Below are positions 26,128-33,759 of a stretch of DNA of 63,964 nucleotides, one piece after another. The stretch spans positions 1 through 63,964 of the forward strand of contig JADKIP010000003.1 in NCBI GenBank assembly GCA_016721185.1, in the 5' to 3' direction. The translations under genes were made by a program, and so were the position numbers. The notes beneath the pieces were generated by a model. The model saw only the letters and a program-made list of their open reading frames with translations. It ran no database searches and was not told where the DNA came from. Within the stretch, counting starts at the first letter, position 1; every line of letters begins with the position of its first letter. This DNA comes from Candidatus Dechloromonas phosphorivorans (GTDB lineage: Bacteria > Pseudomonadota > Gammaproteobacteria > Burkholderiales > Rhodocyclaceae).

Positions 26128-27274
26128 TCAGGATTCCATGAAGGCGGTCGACACTGCACCGGCCGAACGCTTGACCAGCGGTTTCTTGAAGCGCAAAGGC
26201 TTGACACTGGCATCAACCGCTTCAGTAATCAGATGATGCAACGGCGACTTGCTGCAGGCCGGGTCGGTGTTGCTGGCATCGCCGGTCAGCAGGAAAGCCT
26301 GGCAACGACAACCGCCGAAATCGCGTTCCTTTTTCGGAACAGGAATTGCACGGTTCCGGCAGCCAGTCCAGCCCGCGGTATTTGCGGAAAAGCGGCGAGT
26401 CGTGCCAGATCCAGCTCAGTGACTTGTCGCGCACGGTCTCGAACTCCAACCCCGGAATCACCCGCGCCTCCTGGCAAGGCATGGCCACGCCATCCGGTGC
26501 AATGGTCAGATGGATCGCCCCCCAACCGTTCATGCAGGCCTTCGGGCGGCCCTCGTAATAGTCCGGAATGACGAAGTAGATGGTCATCGAATTGCCCAGC
26601 CGGCCGCGCCACTCATTCACCACCCGCTCCGCCTCGCGCACCTGGGCCAGCGACGGCATCAGCTCCTCGCGATTCATCAGCGCCCAGTTGTAATACTGAA
26701 TATTGGCGAATTCGATGTACTCAATGCCCAGCTTGGTCGCCCAGGACAACAGGCTGTCGATTTCACCGATGTTCTGCCGGAACAGCGGCACGTTGAGTAC
26801 CATCGGGAAATTGTGTTTCTTGATCAGTTCTGCGGCTTCCATCTTGAGCGCATGCGCCCGGGCGCCCACCAGCGCATCGGTCATCTCGCTCTTCATGGCC
26901 TGCACGGAAAGCTGGATATGTTTGAGGCCCGCCGCTTTCAAGGCCAGCAGGCGCTCTTCGGTCAGACCAATGCCGGAGGTGATCAGGTTGGTGTAAAAAC
27001 CAATCCCGTCAGCGTAGGCCACCAACTCTTCCAGATCGTCGCGCAGCAGCGGCTCGCCGCCGGTAAAGCCCAGTTGCAGCGCCCCCAACTCGCGGCCGTC
27101 GCGCAGCACTTTTTTCCATTCCTCAGTGCTCAGCTCGCGCTTGCCGTAGTCCTCGAAATCAAGCGGATTGCTGCACCATGAGCATTTAAGCGGGCAACGA
27201 TAAGTCAGCTCCAGCACCAGCCAGAGCGGCTTGCCCTGACCATCCAGACTGAGGCTTTTTTCGATTTGCGTCAT
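26128..27274 (-). CDS. pqqE: PqqE: PqqA peptide cyclase, radical SAM/SPASM (one frameshift)
   Basis: Makes the Glu-Tyr C-C crosslink in PqqA, first step of pyrroloquinoline quinone synthesis. Radical SAM motif C-x3-C-x2-C is seen in LTYRCPLKCSWCSNPLDF (~30); GFTGGEPLLR binds SAM; the SPASM part has ACMNGWGAIHLTIAPDG, MPCQEARVIPG and EPCNSCSEKERDFGGCRCQ (iron-sulphur ligands), followed by GDASNTDPACSKSP, a PqqE hallmark. The frame breaks at ~26330 by one surplus A (AAAAA); repaired, it runs to a TGA at 26128, 381 residues, the normal length. ACAAAGGA precedes the ATG. No pqqA, B, C or D lies in this window; instead a tiny membrane peptide and a membrane protein follow. Confidence 0.93.
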
Positions 27275-27624
27275 GGGAATCCTTTGTACGGCAACTTGGC
27301 GATGCTCTATTTTCGGCAGGCAGCAGATTCAGCGCGACAAGGAAATCCGGAGTTCCGACTAGAGATTTTCTCTGGTCAGGCAGACACTTCCTTGAGCGGC
27401 TTCCAACAAAAAAACTCAGCCCTCGGCCCCGCCTCCCGAATGCCAGCGAGTCAGAGATCCGGGTTCAATCCCACTGGACGCTCGTACTACCAATATCGCG
27501 GTAACAGCAATATTGGTCTTCCGGTATTTCTTCACCGGCGACCAACGGATAACTTATCGCGTTCCGATGCCATAAAGTGCCGCCAAGTCAGGCAGCGCGA
27601 ACCCATCCTGACGGAGAGATTTCG
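27275..27624. other. divergent intergenic region pqqE / diguanylate cyclase
   Basis: Contains an 8-bp inverted repeat ACCAATAT (27489-27496) / ATATTGGT (27510-27517) with a 13-base spacer, a possible operator or hairpin. No pqqA-like peptide was found on either strand. The piece GGGTTCAATCCC at ~27462 looks like a tRNA T-arm but no cloverleaf fits around it. Confidence 0.5.
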
Positions 27625-28632
27625 ATGCGAAGCTGCCCAAGCAAGTCATCCCGCTTAACTGCCCAACGAGCCGGAATGCTGCGCCTGTTCGCCCGGGACG
27701 ACCCGATGAGCCGCCTGAAAAGCGCGGCTGAAAACTCGGAAAATGCAGTGATGATCGCCTCAAACACTGGCCGCATTACCTACATAAACCCGGCCTTTGA
27801 AGCACTGACCGGCTTTAGCAGCAAAGAAGTCTGTGGCCAGAATGCCGCCATTTTCAATGCCGAGACACATGACCAACACCTTCTCGACCATGACGACCTT
27901 TGGTTGACCTTGAACCCCGGGCAGAACAGCAAAGAGTTTCCTCGCTGCTTCATCAATCGAAAAAAAAGCGGTGAATTGTTTTTCATTGAACAAATCATCC
28001 GCCCCTTTGTTGCCCCCGATGGCAGCACGACCCACTACGTCTGGACCGGCCGCGACATCAGCCAACGCGTTTCCGCCCTGCGCCAACTGGCGCAGCAAGC
28101 CAATCACGATGACCTGACCGGACTCAGCAACCGAAATTTGTTCATGGACCGACTGAGCCAGGCCTTCAGCCAGGCCTCGCGCCGCAAGGATCGCTTTGCC
28201 CTGCTCTATGTCGACCTCGACGAATTCAAGGAAGTGAATGACCGTCAGGGCCATGCCGCTGGCGACGAGCTTTTACGGACTGCGGCGCGGCGCCTGCGGC
28301 AAAGCGTGCGTGAAGTCGATACGGTGGCGCGCCTCGGCGGCGATGAGTTTGCCCTCATCCTCCCCGATGCCAAGCAACGCGAAGACGTCGAGAAAGTCGC
28401 CCACAAAATTCTCCAGGCATTCCAGGTACCGGTCATCTGGCAGAACAAGCTGCTGCTCATCCGCGCCAGTATCGGGGCCTCGCTCTATCCGGAAAATGCC
28501 GATAGCTGCGAGCAACTCTTGCACCACGCCGACCATGCCATGTACCAACAAAAGATTGTGGGCGGTAACGGCGTCAGCTTCTTCAGGCAGCCCATGAACG
28601 CCACCGACGAAGCGGCCTATCTCATTTTGTAA
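27625..28632 (+). CDS. PAS-GGDEF diguanylate cyclase
   Basis: About 335 residues, no membrane helix. PAS domain at ~27-130 (SENAVMIASNTGRITYINPAF, EALTGFSSKEVCGQN, then the PAC part VWTGRDISQRVSALRQL). GGDEF domain from ~165: HDDLTGLSNRNLFMDRL, LLYVDLDEFKEVND and RLGGDEFALILPD (~237), with the allosteric I-site RxxD present (REVD five residues before GGDEF). It should synthesise c-di-GMP with product inhibition. Start: ATG 27625 with GGAGAG; an in-frame Met at 27577 lacks a ribosome site. Divergent from pqqE, convergent with the VpsR-like gene, itself a potential c-di-GMP responder. Confidence 0.92.
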   Translation: MRSCPSKSSRLTAQRAGMLRLFARDDPMSRLKSAAENSENAVMIASNTGRITYINPAFEALTGFSSKEVCGQNAAIFNAETHDQHLLDHDDLWLTLNPGQNSKEFPRCFINRKKSGELFFIEQIIRPFVAPDGSTTHYVWTGRDISQRVSALRQLAQQANHDDLTGLSNRNLFMDRLSQAFSQASRRKDRFALLYVDLDEFKEVNDRQGHAAGDELLRTAARRLRQSVREVDTVARLGGDEFALILPDAKQREDVEKVAHKILQAFQVPVIWQNKLLLIRASIGASLYPENADSCEQLLHHADHAMYQQKIVGGNGVSFFRQPMNATDEAAYLIL

Positions 28633-28659
28633 GTGCTGCTGCCTTGGCGCAGCAAACAA

Positions 28660-30042
28660 TCAAGCCCGGCAAACACCCGCCTTGATCGGAGAACTCACCT
28701 TTGAACTCAGTTCAATATTGAACTTGTTGATCACCCGATAAAGGGTGACTCGGGAAACCCCCAGTTGCTGGGCCGCCTTCGAGACATTATTGCCATTGGC
28801 GCGCAGGCTGGATTCAATAATGTCCCGCTCGAATGAGGCGCGCGCCGCCTCAAGCGTGACGCCCTGATTCTCCTGAACAAAACCGCCCAGGCCCAGATCA
28901 GCCGCGGTGATCATTTTGCTGTCGCTCATGATCACGGCGCGATGCACCCGATTGATCAATTCGCGCACATTACCGGGCCATTGAAAGGCTTCCATCGCCC
29001 CGATCGCCTCAGAGGTAAATCCCGACACCTTGCGGCGCTGTGTGCCTGACGCAAAATTCTTGAGCACCGTTTCAGCCAGCAAGCGCACGTCGCCAAGGCG
29101 CTCACGCAAGGGTGGCAACTGCAAATGAATGACATTGAGGCGGTAGAGCAAGTCCTCACGAAACCGCCCGGCACGAATCGCCTCCTGCAAATCAACATGC
29201 GTCGCCGCCACCAGCCGAAAATCAACGGGAATCGACAGCGTCGAACCCAGCCGGGTAATCGCTTTCTCCTGCAACACACGCAGCAAATTTACCTGCATAC
29301 CCAGCGGCAAATCGCCAATTTCATCCAGGAACAAAACGCCCCCATTGGCCGCCTCGATACTGCCGATTTTGCGTTGCGCTGCGCCGGTGAAGGCCCCCTT
29401 TTCATGCCCGAACAACTCCGACTGAATCAGGTTGGTCGGAATCGCCCCGCAGTTAACCACCACAAACGGCTTCCCGGAGCGTGACGAAAAGTTATGGATG
29501 GCTCGGGCCACCAGTTCCTTGCCGGTTCCCGATTCGCCGCCAATCAGCACCGGCAGCTCCGCATTAATCACCTTTTCCAGTTGGCGGAAAAACTTGACCA
29601 TCACCGGACTCGTCCCGCAAATCCCGAAGCGGCCGGCGGTGGCATCTTCGCTGACCAGAGAAAGCCGCATTCTGGCCTTGCCACAAGCATGTCCAATGCT
29701 CATGGCCAAACGTTGAGGAACGATCGGCAAGGTGTGGTAATCGTGAAAGGCATTCAGGATAAAAACCTGAAACTCGCGGGATTCGAGCGATTTCGGTGAC
29801 ACGATACCGATCCACTCGGTCGTCGGCGCCCCGGCAATCAAGCGCTCGATTTCCTCCTGAAGCTGCGCGGTCGGCGCATCAAGAACAATCAAACCGACGC
29901 TGCAATGATCCCGGGAAAGAATTTTTTTGGCCGCCGCCAGAGAATCGACGCAATGAAGCGTTTGATCCCCGGCCACCACCTCGGACAACTGGCTGACCAG
30001 ATGACCCTGCGGATCAAACGCCAGCACATTCCGTCTTTTCAT
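28660..30042 (-). CDS. VpsR-like enhancer-binding transcriptional regulator
   Basis: 460 residues: a divergent receiver-like N-terminus without phospho-acceptor pattern (LAFDPQGHLVSQLSEVV ... GLIVLDAPTAQLQEE), AAA+ domain with Walker A GGESGTGKELVARAIHN (~168), FGHEKGAFTGAAQRK (GAFTGA loop that contacts sigma-54), Walker B GGVLFLDEIGD, and a Fis-type HTH (NNVSKAAQQLGVSRVTLYRV). This arrangement is that of VpsR/FleQ-like regulators, some of which bind c-di-GMP and control exopolysaccharide or flagella. With GAFTGA intact, sigma-54 activation is possible. It starts near the promoter of the small exported protein at 30402 (divergent), a likely target. No polysaccharide genes in the window. Confidence 0.9.
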   Translation of the reverse strand: MKRRNVLAFDPQGHLVSQLSEVVAGDQTLHCVDSLAAAKKILSRDHCSVGLIVLDAPTAQLQEEIERLIAGAPTTEWIGIVSPKSLESREFQVFILNAFHDYHTLPIVPQRLAMSIGHACGKARMRLSLVSEDATAGRFGICGTSPVMVKFFRQLEKVINAELPVLIGGESGTGKELVARAIHNFSSRSGKPFVVVNCGAIPTNLIQSELFGHEKGAFTGAAQRKIGSIEAANGGVLFLDEIGDLPLGMQVNLLRVLQEKAITRLGSTLSIPVDFRLVAATHVDLQEAIRAGRFREDLLYRLNVIHLQLPPLRERLGDVRLLAETVLKNFASGTQRRKVSGFTSEAIGAMEAFQWPGNVRELINRVHRAVIMSDSKMITAADLGLGGFVQENQGVTLEAARASFERDIIESSLRANGNNVSKAAQQLGVSRVTLYRVINKFNIELSSKVSSPIKAGVCRA

Positions 30043-30401
30043 TTAACTGCCCCCATCGGCTGTTTGTATTTTTTTACAAGCCATGCCGGACCTGCATTAA
30101 CGGCATCAATCACGGCTGTAAAAATATTGCCTCGTGCATAAGTCATTGCGAATACTACTTTTTGGGTAATCGGGTTACCGCAATCCCGCTAGCGTTTTGT
30201 CGCGCCCGGGTAATTGACCGGGCGCTGCCGGAAGGAAGGGACGCCATCCACACGCCGCCTACCCACTTCCCTGTAAGCCGAATACCAAGCCATCAGTATT
30301 TGTGGCGGGAGGCACGCCCCCTAAATTGAAAAACGGATGACGACCTGAACGCGCCGTACTGCGCTTTTTTATCGCATTCACCCTCAATCAAGGAGTTGGC
30401 T
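30043..30401. other. divergent intergenic region VpsR-like / small exported protein
   Basis: 359 bp with a T run near 30070 and GC-rich middle. No TGGCAC-N5-TTGC (-24/-12) element was found by eye. The downstream start has a clear AAGGAG site. Confidence 0.5.
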
Positions 30402-30716
30402 GTGAAATCAAACGTTGTACTTTTCAGCCTATGGTTAATTTCTGGCACGCTCTGTTCAATGCTCATCCAGGCCAAAGCAACGGCAAGCAGCCCGAGCGAA
30501 ACGCTCAGCAGCGAAGTCCTTCCGCCACCCGCCAGTGAAAAAAAGCAGACGCCGCAGAAAAACCGCCCCGATGAAATATCGAACAAAACACGGGTTGACC
30601 GCAGAGAGATCGAAAACACGCCCGAAGCTCAAGTAACCGCTATCACGGAAACGCCACACGACCAGCGGCGGCGCTCATTCTTGATGTTTCTCCAGATTTT
30701 GCGCAGCGCGAAGTAA
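30402..30716 (+). CDS. small exported hypothetical protein
   Basis: 104 residues from a GTG at 30402, which sits seven bases after AAGGAG; the TTG at 30396 is less well placed. MKSNVVLFSLWLISGTLCSM then LIQAKATA is a signal peptide with likely cleavage after ATA; the rest is Ser/Pro/Gln/Arg-rich and low in structure (PPPASEKKQTPQKNR), ending RRRSFLMFLQILRSAK. No family recognised. It contains one exact copy of the dispersed word (30594-30604, coding R-V-D-R-R). Divergent from the VpsR-like gene. Confidence 0.55.
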   Translation: MKSNVVLFSLWLISGTLCSMLIQAKATASSPSETLSSEVLPPPASEKKQTPQKNRPDEISNKTRVDRREIENTPEAQVTAITETPHDQRRRSFLMFLQILRSAK

Positions 30717-30772
30717 GGCGGGCTTACCGAGTCAGATCAACCGGTTTCATAAAAACCGAGCCCTATCAAAAC

Positions 30773-31249
30773 TCAACACTCGCGCTGATAGCGCCCAACT
30801 AATTCAGCAAGCTCGATCACATGGCCCGCCATTACCTTCTCCAGCACACTACGGCGGGGATGCCGAAGATCCGGGAGACAAATATCGAGCGCAAAAAGCC
30901 GGTGAAAATAGCGATGCACGCCAATCGGCGGACACGGCCCGCCATAGCCGGTGCGCCCCCAATCGTTAGCACCTTGCAGCGTTTGCCCCGGCAGGTTGCG
31001 GGCCGTAACGCCTTCAGGCAAACCACTGCTATCGGTCGGCAAGTTATAAAGCAGCCAATGCACCCAGCGCACCTTCGGCGCCAGCGGGTCAGGCGCATCC
31101 GGGTCGTCGATGATCAACGCCAGGCTTTGCGCGCTGGCCGGCACCCCAGACCATTCCAGTGCCGGCGAAATATCCAGGCCGTCGCACGTGTGGCGCAGCG
31201 GAATAATCCCGTTATTGGCAAAGGACGGGGAGGTGATGATCAACGACAT
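30773..31249 (-). CDS. YbhB/YbcL family PEBP (Raf kinase inhibitor-like) protein
   Basis: 158 residues, intact. PEBP signatures are clear: SPALEWSGVPASAQSLALI then IDDPDAPDP (the DPDxP motif), VHWLLYNLP, and the anion-binding GYGGPCPPIGVHRYFHRLFAL. Bacterial members are cytoplasmic or periplasmic proteins of unclear ligand; there is no signal peptide here. It starts 17 bases after the Hsp20 gene on the same strand, so it should be co-transcribed with it, which hints at a stress-related expression. Confidence 0.93.
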   Translation of the reverse strand: MSLIITSPSFANNGIIPLRHTCDGLDISPALEWSGVPASAQSLALIIDDPDAPDPLAPKVRWVHWLLYNLPTDSSGLPEGVTARNLPGQTLQGANDWGRTGYGGPCPPIGVHRYFHRLFALDICLPDLRHPRRSVLEKVMAGHVIELAELVGRYQREC

Positions 31250-31266
31250 GGCGGGTGCTTCACAAT

Positions 31267-31791
31267 TCAGGCAACCGGAATAAAGCGGTTTGGCTCAGCG
31301 TTTTCCTTGGGCAAACGAACCGTCAGCACCCCGTTCCGGTAAGTCGCTTCAGCCTTTGCCGGATTCACCGTTTTCGGCAAGGCAAAGACCCGCTCAAAAC
31401 GGCCATAAGCCCGCTCCATCACGTGGTAATCGCTTTCCGACGAATCGCGTTCGAGGTACTTCTCACCACTCAGGTAAAGCGTGTTGTCCCGGATCGAAAT
31501 CTGACAATCCTCCTTGTCCATACCCGGCAGCTCGACGCGCACCACAATATCTTTCCCGGTTTCCTCAATCTCACCCGCCAGCAAGCTCCAGCGCGGCAAG
31601 GTCAACAGCGCCCCGCTCATCGGGCGATCGTCGCCAGCCTCCCCCCCAGCCTCCTTCGGGTGCGCAAAATGCGTCAACGCACCGCTGCTGCGGTGCAGCA
31701 ACTCGTGCCACCCCTCTGAAATATTCTCCAAAGCACGGCCGAGCCCCTGGCTGGCAGTTCGGCCAACCTGCTTCAACGATTCCAGCATCAC
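31267..31791 (-). CDS. Hsp20/alpha-crystallin small heat-shock protein
   Basis: 174 residues. The alpha-crystallin domain occupies ~75-170: IVVRVELPGMDKEDCQISI, RDNTLYLSGEKYLE, GRFERVFALPKTVNPAKAEA, and the family signature YRNGVLTVRLPK. The C-terminal I-x-I/V anchor appears as RFIPVA. The N-terminal ~70 residues are variable and rather hydrophilic. ATP-independent chaperone that holds unfolded proteins. Start ATGATG with GGGAGGGG before it. Whether a sigma-32 promoter is present could not be seen; no clear CTTGAA/CCCCAT pair was found upstream. Confidence 0.95.
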   Translation of the reverse strand: MMLESLKQVGRTASQGLGRALENISEGWHELLHRSSGALTHFAHPKEAGGEAGDDRPMSGALLTLPRWSLLAGEIEETGKDIVVRVELPGMDKEDCQISIRDNTLYLSGEKYLERDSSESDYHVMERAYGRFERVFALPKTVNPAKAEATYRNGVLTVRLPKENAEPNRFIPVA

Positions 31792-32228
31792 CTACCCCTC
31801 CCTAACTTCGACGCCCACAGTTTTGGCGAAAACTATTCAGTCTGGAAAATACAGGGAGTCAAAGGCCATAAAAATACGCAGGCTGCCGTATTTGCAATAA
31901 CGGGAAGTGGGTAAAAAATGTCTGGAAAACACCCGGTCATCATGCGCCCGGCAAAAAATCATCGGCTGCGGTCAACCCGAAAAAATCCGCAAAATCCGGA
32001 TTCATCGACATAGCGCAGCCCTGCCGCATCAACGCCGCCCGATCAGGATTACCGTAGATCGGGTAGTCGAGATAGCGGGATTTACGGATAGGCAGGGCAG
32101 CTTCCGCTGCGCAAAATGAAGGCTCATCACCGACCAACAGGTCGACTGAGTAACGGGCACGGCGAGCCAAAGCACCATCGAACCGAGTGAAGGTTTGCCG
32201 CAACCATGTATCTGGAGGAGATAAATTG
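31792..32228. other. divergent region Hsp20 / STAS with one doubtful ORF
   Basis: Contains a possible minus-strand ORF (31940-32203) and an exact reverse copy of the dispersed word at 31966-31976. The strong ribosome site GGAGGAGATAAATT at 32214 belongs to the STAS gene. Confidence 0.45.
31940..32203 (-). CDS. possible hypothetical protein
   Basis: 87 residues from a TTG without a good ribosome site. The second half reads protein-like: KSRYLDYPIYGNPDRAALM, RQGCAMSMNPDFADFFGL, ending TAADDFLPGA. I do not recognise it. The weak start and lone position keep confidence low; the piece could also be a relic. Confidence 0.35.
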   Translation of the reverse strand: MRQTFTRFDGALARRARYSVDLLVGDEPSFCAAEAALPIRKSRYLDYPIYGNPDRAALMRQGCAMSMNPDFADFFGLTAADDFLPGA

Positions 32229-32576
32229 ATGGAATTTCAAGTCAAACCAGGCAACAACGGCAACTGCATCATTTTTTCGGGCCCGATGACCTGCAGCAAC
32301 TCTCGTGAAATCGAAAACCGCATCATCAGCGCCATGCGGCAACATCCGCGGCTGGATGTCGACTTGTCCGGTGTTGAAGAAATCGACCTCTGCGGCATCC
32401 ACTTGCTGGGCGTTCTCCAAAGCTTCGGTGGCGATGCGGTCAACATCATCGCCACCTCCCCCACCGTCGACACCGCGCTGATGCACCTGCCCTCCAGCCA
32501 TCGTCACGCCCGACTGAAGCGCACCGTCAGCGTCCCAACACACGCCACAACGCGGCCAGCCATCGCCGCACTCTGA
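32229..32576 (+). CDS. STAS domain protein without the phospho-serine
   Basis: 115 residues. Start ATG 32229 has GGAGGA seven bases before; the in-frame Met 42 bases upstream has none. The fold of anti-sigma-factor antagonists is visible: IIFSGPMTCSNSREIENRI, then LDVDLSGVEEIDLCGIHLLGVL. In SpoIIAA-type antagonists the loop reads D-[ST]-[AS]-G with the phosphorylated Ser; here it is D-L-C-G, so regulation by an anti-sigma kinase at that site is not expected. It may be an MlaB-like or scaffold-type STAS domain. A C-terminal basic tail (HRHARLKRTVSVPTH) is unusual. The gene precedes the LuxR-type regulator by 400 bases. Confidence 0.75.
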   Translation: MEFQVKPGNNGNCIIFSGPMTCSNSREIENRIISAMRQHPRLDVDLSGVEEIDLCGIHLLGVLQSFGGDAVNIIATSPTVDTALMHLPSSHRHARLKRTVSVPTHATTRPAIAAL

Positions 32577-32972
32577 TCATCGGGTTGGCCAATCAGGGAA
32601 ACTCCCCTGACCCGGCCAATAAACCCCGAATGCGCCTGCCCGGCAGCGCCTATAGCCTGCCCCCCCAACCGCAAAAACACCTCGCTGCTGCGAAATTCAC
32701 AGCTCGCAGCGGATTAATACATTTGCCAATTCGACTACCGATTAATAAGTAATGGAATTACTGTATTAGCCTGCTAGTATATTCAAAGCGTATTTTTGAG
32801 TAGTTTTCCATCATCAGGAATACGCGGATGAGATTACCCAAAGGTATTCGCCGTTCAAATACAAACAGCAGAAACACGTCGCAAAACCTATACTGAAAAA
32901 ACGGTATTGGATATCAAAGATGGCCGTATCTATAGGTTTCAGCCGTTGAAGCACCAATGAAGGAGGGGGAAA
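32577..32972. other. 396-bp intergenic, AT-rich promoter region of the LuxR-type regulator
   Basis: At 32605 a hairpin CAGGG-GAAACT-CCCTG without T tract follows the STAS gene. From 32700 to 32800 the DNA is AT-rich with the inverted repeat AGTAAT-GGA-ATTACT at 32748-32762, a candidate operator. AAGGAGGGGG precedes the start at 32973. Confidence 0.5.
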
Positions 32973-33617
32973 ATGACTATTCGACTGATGCTGGTTGATG
33001 ACCACAAAATACTTCGGGATGCCCTGCGTGCGGTACTTGAGCATGAGGCTGACATTGTTCTTGTGGCGGAAACCGACGATCCGAACAAGGTGATTTCGCT
33101 GGCCCGGGAGCACCAGCCAGATATCGTCGTCATGGATATCGGCCTGCCGCAGACCAGCGGTATTGAAGTGACCCGGCACCTGTTGCAGGAACTGCCCACC
33201 ATCAAGGTGCTCGGCCTTTCGACGTTTTCGGAACGCCGCATCATTCTTGAAATGCTCGATGCCGGCGCGAGCGGCTATGTCGTCAAGTCAGCCGGGCAAG
33301 ACGAACTGCTGCGCGCCATTCGCGCCCTGTCGCTGGGCCGTACCTATCTTTGTCCGGAAGTGTCAGCCGTCGTCGTCAACACCATGCGCGGCAGAAAAAT
33401 ATCTGAAAAACCGCAAGGCGAGCAACTCGGCCGCCGCGAACGCGAAGTCCTGAAACTGCTGGCTGAAGGCAGCACCTCGCCGGAAATCGCCAGCGTACTC
33501 AATATCGCCACCAGCACGGTTGAAGTTCACCGTCGCAACATCATGGCCAAACTTGATCTGCACAGCGTTGCCGAACTCACCAAATACGCCATCCGCCAAG
33601 GCATAACCAGCACCTGA
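32973..33617 (+). CDS. NarL/LuxR-type response regulator
   Basis: 214 residues. REC domain: LMLVDDHKILRDALRAVLE, phospho-acceptor in DIVVMDIGLPQTSGIEV (~54), LGLSTFSERR and GYVVKSAGQDELLRAI (Lys). DNA-binding domain from ~150: LGRREREVLKLLAEG, SPEIASVLNIATSTVEVHRR and NIMAKLDLHSVAELTKYA, a standard LuxR HTH. Strong ribosome site (AAGGAGGGGGAAA). The kinase run on the opposite strand starts 140 bases after its stop, so the hybrid kinases may feed it. It could also regulate itself through the inverted repeat upstream. Confidence 0.93.
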   Translation: MTIRLMLVDDHKILRDALRAVLEHEADIVLVAETDDPNKVISLAREHQPDIVVMDIGLPQTSGIEVTRHLLQELPTIKVLGLSTFSERRIILEMLDAGASGYVVKSAGQDELLRAIRALSLGRTYLCPEVSAVVVNTMRGRKISEKPQGEQLGRREREVLKLLAEGSTSPEIASVLNIATSTVEVHRRNIMAKLDLHSVAELTKYAIRQGITST

Positions 33618-33759
33618 GGCGAGCCGCAACCGCCAATCAGCGGTCGCTTCAACCCAGGTTCAAGCCCATTCCGCCGCAATCAGCGGTCGGCCACTTGGCA
33701 AACCCTTGTGCGCGCTCCTCGACTCCCCTACGCCCCTACGCCCGGCTCCCCCGCCCCAC

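Noticed and set aside
26028..26216. Longer 62-codon version of the small membrane peptide
   Set aside because: Its first half lies within the repaired pqqE C-terminus in another frame; the GTG start after the pqqE stop is more plausible.
27440..27500. Possible tRNA (GGGTTCAATCCC T-arm-like piece)
   Set aside because: No acceptor, D or anticodon arm could be placed around it on either strand.
33629..33690. Direct repeat around caatcagcggtcg after the LuxR-type regulator gene
   Set aside because: Only two copies of ~13 bases, 47 apart, without array structure; not a CRISPR and not clearly functional.
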